Assembly: GCA_900769955.1 (NCBI GenBank)
Contig: CAAGIP010000048.1
Location: 1 to 8,352, forward strand
Reading direction: 5' to 3'
DNA from: Spirochaetia bacterium
Lineage (GTDB): Bacteria > Spirochaetota > Spirochaetia > Sphaerochaetales > Sphaerochaetaceae
DNA length: 8,352 nucleotides
In this document: positions 4,548 through 8,352 of the stretch, piece by piece
Layout of the letters: each line of letters opens with the position of its first letter
Numbering within the stretch: the stretch's first letter is position 1
Position numbers and translations under genes: made by a program
Notes under the pieces: generated by a model
The model's input: the letters and a program-made list of their open reading frames with translations, nothing else
Databases searched by the model: none
What the model was told of the DNA's origin: nothing

Positions 4548-5882
4548 TTACTTTCCTGATACCGACATGTCACGAACAAACACGGATGGGGATCCGAACC
4601 TGTTCGGTGATAGTGTGACGTCAAACTCAAGATCATCGGCAACTGCAACAGCCTTTTCAAGCAGCTCATAGAAGTTTCCGCTCACTGTGAACTCCCTTAC
4701 AGGCTTATCTGCCTTGCCGTCCTTAATGAGGAAGCCTGCACTTTCAATGGAGAAATCACCGCTGATGTCATTTGCACCTGCATGGAAGCCCTTCATCTCA
4801 GTAACGTAGATTCCTCCCTCTGCTTTTCTGAATACGTCCTCAAGGGACTCCTTACCGGGAGCTATGTAGAATGAATAAGCGGTAATGCCGCCGTTACCGG
4901 AAGCAGGACTTCTGTAACCGTTTCCGGTACTCTTTTTTCCGCACCTTGCCGCAAACTCCATATTGTAAAGGAGTGTGTTCAACACACCGTCCCTGATAAC
5001 ATCCTTTGTATAGGTAGGACAGCCGTCACCATCATATGAGGCCTGACATCTGTATCCCGGATACAGAGGATCATCAATGATCGTGATGCATCCCGATGCA
5101 ACCTTCTCACCTTCCCTTCCCTTATACCTTGTAAGCTCATATGCACTGCTCTTACCTGAGAACACACTGAAGAAGGTATCGAGAATCTGCTGCATTGAAT
5201 CGGGAGAGAAGACAATGTCGTATTTTCCTCCGGCTGCCTTTTCCCCGTGAAGGCTTCTTACTGCCTTTGAAACCGCATCGGTAACATCTTCACTGAGGTC
5301 TCCTTCCTTAACACAATAGGCATTCCTGATGTCGTCTTCATCACTTACCTTGGCATTTGCCATTACATAGCAGTCATCAAGATGATCTGAAAGCTCAAGC
5401 CCATTTGAGGATGCATAGTACTTCAGAACTCTTCCATATGCGGCTGAGCATGTGGAACCGTCCGATACTCTTTTATCTGCACCGATTACGGCAGAAAGAT
5501 TATTTAATGCAGCACTCTTCACATCCCTGAGTGTCACGCTCATTTCCTCAAAGCTTTCCTTTGCAGGATAATCCTCCCCTCCTTCAAAGAGCGGGGATGT
5601 CACTTTCTTCTCTCCGGTTACAGCATTGTCATATGCCCGGGCGAGGAGTCCTTTTATTTCACCTCCATCAAGGGATTCAGTCATTGCGGTTCCTTCAAAC
5701 CCCGATGCAATTACCCTGACAGCCATGGCAGAAGAAAGGGATGATGCTTCCTTTATGATCTCACCTTTGAATGCGGTTGCGGATACATCCTCGCTCTCGC
5801 TTATGATAAGTTCCCATCCAGTGATGGGAAGATTCAGTGCCTCTGCTGCAATTGTTTCCTTCAGCTCTCTGTACTTTTCCAT
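4548..5882 (-). CDS. pmbA: TldE/PmbA, non-catalytic partner of the TldD protease
   Basis: 444 aa, the usual length of TldE. Family landmarks visible are 'GKSSAYELT' (243-251), a central 'DDPLYPGYRCQASYDGDG' (270-287), 'GNGYR' near 320 and the C-terminal 'HAGANDISGDFSIESAGFLI' (367-386). There is no HExxxH, as expected for TldE. In E. coli TldD and TldE form a cytosolic heterodimer that trims unfolded peptides, including microcin B17 precursor and the antitoxin CcdA. The ATG overlaps the tldD stop in TAATG, and GGAGG lies 6 bases upstream inside the tldD end, so both subunits are translationally coupled. The substrate here is unknown. Confidence 0.93.
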   Translation of the reverse strand: MEKYRELKETIAAEALNLPITGWELIISESEDVSATAFKGEIIKEASSLSSAMAVRVIASGFEGTAMTESLDGGEIKGLLARAYDNAVTGEKKVTSPLFEGGEDYPAKESFEEMSVTLRDVKSAALNNLSAVIGADKRVSDGSTCSAAYGRVLKYYASSNGLELSDHLDDCYVMANAKVSDEDDIRNAYCVKEGDLSEDVTDAVSKAVRSLHGEKAAGGKYDIVFSPDSMQQILDTFFSVFSGKSSAYELTRYKGREGEKVASGCITIIDDPLYPGYRCQASYDGDGCPTYTKDVIRDGVLNTLLYNMEFAARCGKKSTGNGYRSPASGNGGITAYSFYIAPGKESLEDVFRKAEGGIYVTEMKGFHAGANDISGDFSIESAGFLIKDGKADKPVREFTVSGNFYELLEKAVAVADDLEFDVTLSPNRFGSPSVFVRDMSVSGK

Positions 5883-7279
5883 TATCTTCCTCCCACCGTG
5901 ATTGAGCTCACCCTGATAAGGGGCTGTCCTACGTCAGTCGGAACACTTCCGGATGAGGAGCCGCACATCCCCTGACCTGTAAGCATGTGCTTTCCGACCA
6001 TGTCAATCTTCTGAATCACTTCAGATCCCTTACCGATAAGGGAACATCCCCTCACAGGGTATGTGATCTTACCATTCTCGATCATGTAAGCTTCATCGAC
6101 TGCAAAGTTGAACGCACCTGTCATGGGATTTACTGATCCGCCGCCCATCTTCCTGGCGTAAATTCCCTTCTCTATCGATGCTATGATATCCTCATCCTCA
6201 TCGTTACCTGCAGCAATGTAAGTGTTTGTCATTCTAGACGTGGGACAGAAGGAGTAGTCCTGACGTCTTGCCGATCCGCTTGATGGCATGTTCATTCTTC
6301 TTCCGTTAAACCTGTCAACCATGTACCTTCTGAGAATTCCGTTTTCAATAAGGACCTTCTTCTGGGAAGGAGTTCCCTCATCATCTATGTTGATCGACCC
6401 CCAGGCATTTGGAATGGTGCCGTCATCTACTGCAGTCACCTTCTCATTGGCGATCTTCTCACCTACCTTGCCGCAGAACTCACTGTTACCGTATGCAACT
6501 GCACTTGCCTCGAGACTGTGTCCCGTGGACTCATGGAATATTACTCCGCCGAAGCCGTTTTCTATTGCAACAGGATATACACCTGCGGTGCAGTATCCTG
6601 CACTGATGTTGACAAGTGCGCTTCTGGCAGCTTCCTCACCGATTGATTCGGGAGAGATGGTATCAAACATTTCAAGTCCCATCCTGCGTCCCGGAGAACA
6701 TGATCCGACCTGGCTTTCACCCTTGTCAGATGCAACCGCATGTACCATCATCCTTGTTCTGATCTGTCTGTCTCCCGTAAGAAGACCTTCTGAGTTTGCA
6801 ACCAGAATTTCCCTGTCCACATCAAGATATGCACCCATTACCTGTGTGATTAAATCACTCCTGGAATAGGCAGTGTTCATGCCTTCCCTGATCAGATCCA
6901 TCTTCTCCCTGTTGGAAACAGTGGAAGGAACAATTTCAATCTTATGGATATTGGTATTTACTCTTTCATGAAGGGTGAATGCAGGAGCGCTCCTTTTTCC
7001 GTCAGAAATGGAAAGCGCAACATTCAATGCGCACTTTCTCACCCCTTCAGAAGAAAGATCCGTTGTGGATGCACATGCACTCCTGAGCCCCAGATAAGCA
7101 CGAACCCCGACACCGCAGATTGTTCTGTCGATTATGGAATCGGTTTCAGGTTTTTCACTCTTCTGTACCATTGTTATGTTCTTGTTAATGCTTCTTTCAA
7201 CAAAGACTTCAGCAAAGTCAGCTCCCGTTGAAAGCGCAGTCTCCAGTGCAAGATACAGTTTATCAATGCTTAACAGCAT
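5882..7279 (-). CDS. tldD: TldD metalloprotease subunit
   Basis: 465 aa from the ATG at 7279. The zinc motif HESTGH (residues 249-254 from this start) fits HExxxH of TldD. The C-terminal region 'GGGSVNPMTGAFNF...', 'YPVRG..LIGKGSEVI', 'MVG...' and a conserved Cys before 'VPTDVGQP' follow the TldD pattern. With TldE it forms a cytosolic zinc peptidase that degrades unfolded peptides. The GTG at 7282 is also in frame but lies only 3 bases from the GGAGG at 7286-7290; the ATG has the ideal 6-base gap and is chosen. The start overlaps the DUF368 stop by 17 nt, indicating coupling. Confidence 0.95.
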   Translation of the reverse strand: MLLSIDKLYLALETALSTGADFAEVFVERSINKNITMVQKSEKPETDSIIDRTICGVGVRAYLGLRSACASTTDLSSEGVRKCALNVALSISDGKRSAPAFTLHERVNTNIHKIEIVPSTVSNREKMDLIREGMNTAYSRSDLITQVMGAYLDVDREILVANSEGLLTGDRQIRTRMMVHAVASDKGESQVGSCSPGRRMGLEMFDTISPESIGEEAARSALVNISAGYCTAGVYPVAIENGFGGVIFHESTGHSLEASAVAYGNSEFCGKVGEKIANEKVTAVDDGTIPNAWGSINIDDEGTPSQKKVLIENGILRRYMVDRFNGRRMNMPSSGSARRQDYSFCPTSRMTNTYIAAGNDEDEDIIASIEKGIYARKMGGGSVNPMTGAFNFAVDEAYMIENGKITYPVRGCSLIGKGSEVIQKIDMVGKHMLTGQGMCGSSSGSVPTDVGQPLIRVSSITVGGR

Positions 7280-8120
7280 CACTCACCTCCTTTTCACTCA
7301 CCTCCTTTTCACTCATCTTCAGTTCCTTCATCGATACAAGGTAGATGATTACCGCACCGAGTGCAAACGTAATAATTGAAAGAGGAATATCCCATCCTGA
7401 GGGATTGCCCGGATAGATCGGAACAATTGATCCGATAAGAAATCCCAGAATGATTAAATAAGTAGCCTCAGGTGCCTTTGAAAGGCAGATATCAAGAATC
7501 TTGGTAAGAAGTACAACACCAAGCAGGAATCCGATACCGAATGGAATAAGAACAAGAATATTCAGTGTGCTTACCGCATTCATGATGAAATCATATGAGC
7601 CAAGAATAAGAAGCAGGTAAGAGAAACTGATTCCGGGCAGGATGAACCCTACTGCCACGACTATTCCGGTCAGACACTGAGTTAAAGCCAGTGTTAACGA
7701 AAACGGAGCATTTGGATCAAACTCAAGCTTGGGGATAAGCTGACAGCTCAGCACTATGATCACACCTATGATGAAGTACAGAATGTCCTTAACATTTACT
7801 TTCTTAACACCTGACTTTTTGTAAAGCATCGGTACAGAACCGAAAACAAGTCCGATGAAGAAGAACATTGCAACCTTCGGGAACATGTCGATGACTGCAA
7901 GTATAGGCTTCGCACATAGGAATATCCCAAGAAGAGCGAAAATGGCAAACTCAGCTAAGAAAGCCACATTGTTCTTTATGTCCTTAAAGAAGGAACTTAC
8001 TGAGGTAATAAGACGTCCGTAGATTCCAAGGACCATGGCCATTGATCCTCCGGAAACACCTGGAACCATCATCGTGGAGCCCACGATAAAACCTTTGATA
8101 ATTGTTTCTGGATGTAACAT
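7263..8120 (-). CDS. DUF368 membrane protein (PopT-type polyprenyl-phosphate transporter)
   Basis: 285 aa from the ATG at 8120, with about eight hydrophobic segments. The two DUF368 signature repeats are present: VPGVSGGSMAMVLGIY near the N-terminus and LPGISFSYLLLILGSY in the middle. DUF368 proteins were reported to return undecaprenyl phosphate across the inner membrane for reuse in cell wall synthesis. The second repeat has Phe where PGISGS is usual. The frame extends to an ATG at 8159, but that codon lies inside the upstream terminator hairpin, so the ATG at 8120, which fits the family's N-terminus, is preferred. No Shine-Dalgarno precedes it. The C-tail ends with the EKEVS duplication and overlaps tldD. 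Confidence 0.88.
   Translation of the reverse strand: MLHPETIIKGFIVGSTMMVPGVSGGSMAMVLGIYGRLITSVSSFFKDIKNNVAFLAEFAIFALLGIFLCAKPILAVIDMFPKVAMFFFIGLVFGSVPMLYKKSGVKKVNVKDILYFIIGVIIVLSCQLIPKLEFDPNAPFSLTLALTQCLTGIVVAVGFILPGISFSYLLLILGSYDFIMNAVSTLNILVLIPFGIGFLLGVVLLTKILDICLSKAPEATYLIILGFLIGSIVPIYPGNPSGWDIPLSIITFALGAVIIYLVSMKELKMSEKEVSEKEVSDAVKH
7281..7310 (-). repeat. 15-bp tandem duplication that doubles the tldD Shine-Dalgarno
   Basis: ACTCACCTCCTTTTC (plus strand) occurs twice back to back, with a further partial ACTCA at 7311-7315. On the coding strand each unit carries AAAAGGAGGTGAGT, so GGAGG appears at 7286-7290 (6 bases from the ATG) and again 15 bases upstream at 7301-7305. In the DUF368 frame the repeat encodes EKEVS twice. 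The 15-bp unit keeps the frame. Confidence 0.9.
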
Positions 8121-8140
8121 GGAAGTAATACTACTATGTT

Positions 8141-8172
8141 TAAATAAAATACGCCACATCCGAAGATGTGGC
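8141..8172 (-). terminator. Intrinsic terminator with UUCG tetraloop
   Basis: On the minus strand GCCACATC pairs with GATGTGGC (8 bp) around TTCG, then GTATTTTATTT. UUCG loops give very stable hairpins. It lies 21 bases past the stop of the beta-barrel-like gene and only about 20 bases ahead of the DUF368 start, so a DUF368 promoter must lie in the hairpin tail (8121-8152) or rely on read-through. Confidence 0.85.
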
Positions 8173-8193
8173 CCATATACCTATGAAAATTGA

Positions 8194-8352
8194 TTATCTC
8201 TCCCAGAAGAGGTTCATTCTTACTGTAAGAGCATCAACAGGCTTGTCAAGGAGCTTCTCACCGAACTCGAGGCGATAGTATGATGCTTCGAGGTGGATGA
8301 TGTTCAGGACGTTGATGCCTGCACCGATTGAAACATAACCGCCGTTGAGACC
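8194..8352 (-). CDS. C-terminal end of an outer-membrane beta-barrel-like protein
   Basis: The frame comes in from the right edge and gives 52 residues ending at TAA (8194-8196). It has alternating aromatic and hydrophobic strands with glycine-rich turns (GLNGGYVSIGAGINV, IIHLEASYYRLEF, ALTVRMNLFWER), typical of the last strands of a beta-barrel outer-membrane protein, here resembling spirochaetal ones. The end NLFWER lacks the terminal Phe seen in proteobacterial porins. The N-terminus and signal peptide are outside the window. The family is not identified. Confidence 0.55.
   Translation of the reverse strand, partial: GLNGGYVSIGAGINVLNIIHLEASYYRLEFGEKLLDKPVDALTVRMNLFWER

Noticed and set aside
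6288..6869. A 193-codon plus-strand frame inside tldD
   Set aside because: It is the antisense shadow of a well-conserved tldD region including HESTGH, and has no ribosome-binding site or family pattern.
1..8352. CRISPR array, retron or a multi-gene defence system
   Set aside because: No regularly spaced repeats, reverse transcriptase, cas-like or other effector genes are present; the repeats found are IS tips, hairpins and one 15-bp tandem copy.

Overview
The window looks like a bacterial chromosome of moderate GC, most likely a host-associated spirochaete (Sphaerochaetaceae/Treponema-like). This rests on the style of the C-terminal beta-barrel protein at the right edge, a relaxed lipobox, and the mix of small lipoprotein, TerB-like and DUF368 genes. 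The assignment is inferred by eye and is not firm.

Left part (1-2480), accessory DNA. A 1,926-bp insertion sequence (131-2056) is bounded by perfect 18-bp terminal inverted repeats. Inside it, in order, are an inward-facing terminator hairpin, an AT-rich promoter region with a palindrome, a 72-aa ORF resembling the N-terminus of IS1634-type transposases, an 85-aa ORF, and a DDE transposase ORF. The 85-aa ORF overlaps an open stretch that runs straight into the transposase frame, with an A6G4 run in the overlap, so a -1 frameshift probably makes the full transposase. The element lies between the C-terminal end of an unrecognised gene (2-130) and a 5'-truncated gene resembling PBECR/BECR-type toxin nucleases (2058-2480). 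No target duplication longer than AA is visible.

Middle part (2481-3500), mostly non-coding. It holds several hairpins and a good sigma70-type promoter (2667-2695, 17-bp spacer) that leads, without a convincing gene, to a terminator at 2786-2822. That is a candidate small RNA of about 120 nt. Next come a minus-strand 52-codon gene with a clear Shine-Dalgarno site and a palindrome far upstream, an AT-rich gap, and a tRNA-Val(CAC) with its own promoter and terminator. The 3' end of the tRNA faces the accessory region.

Right part (3557-8352), ordinary chromosome, all on the minus strand. In transcription order: the end of an outer-membrane beta-barrel-like gene with a UUCG-loop terminator; a DUF368 (PopT-type polyprenyl-phosphate transporter) membrane protein; tldD; tldE/pmbA; a small lipoprotein of the DUF4367-like type; and a TerB-like protein. 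The first four genes after the terminator are tightly packed (17-nt overlap, TAATG overlap, 2-nt gap) and look like one operon. The DUF368/tldD junction carries a 15-bp tandem duplication that doubles the tldD ribosome-binding site and repeats EKEVS in the DUF368 tail.

I found no complete new defence or biosynthetic system. The best leads are the unusual three-ORF IS, the candidate small RNA, the unknown 52-aa gene and the duplicated Shine-Dalgarno site.
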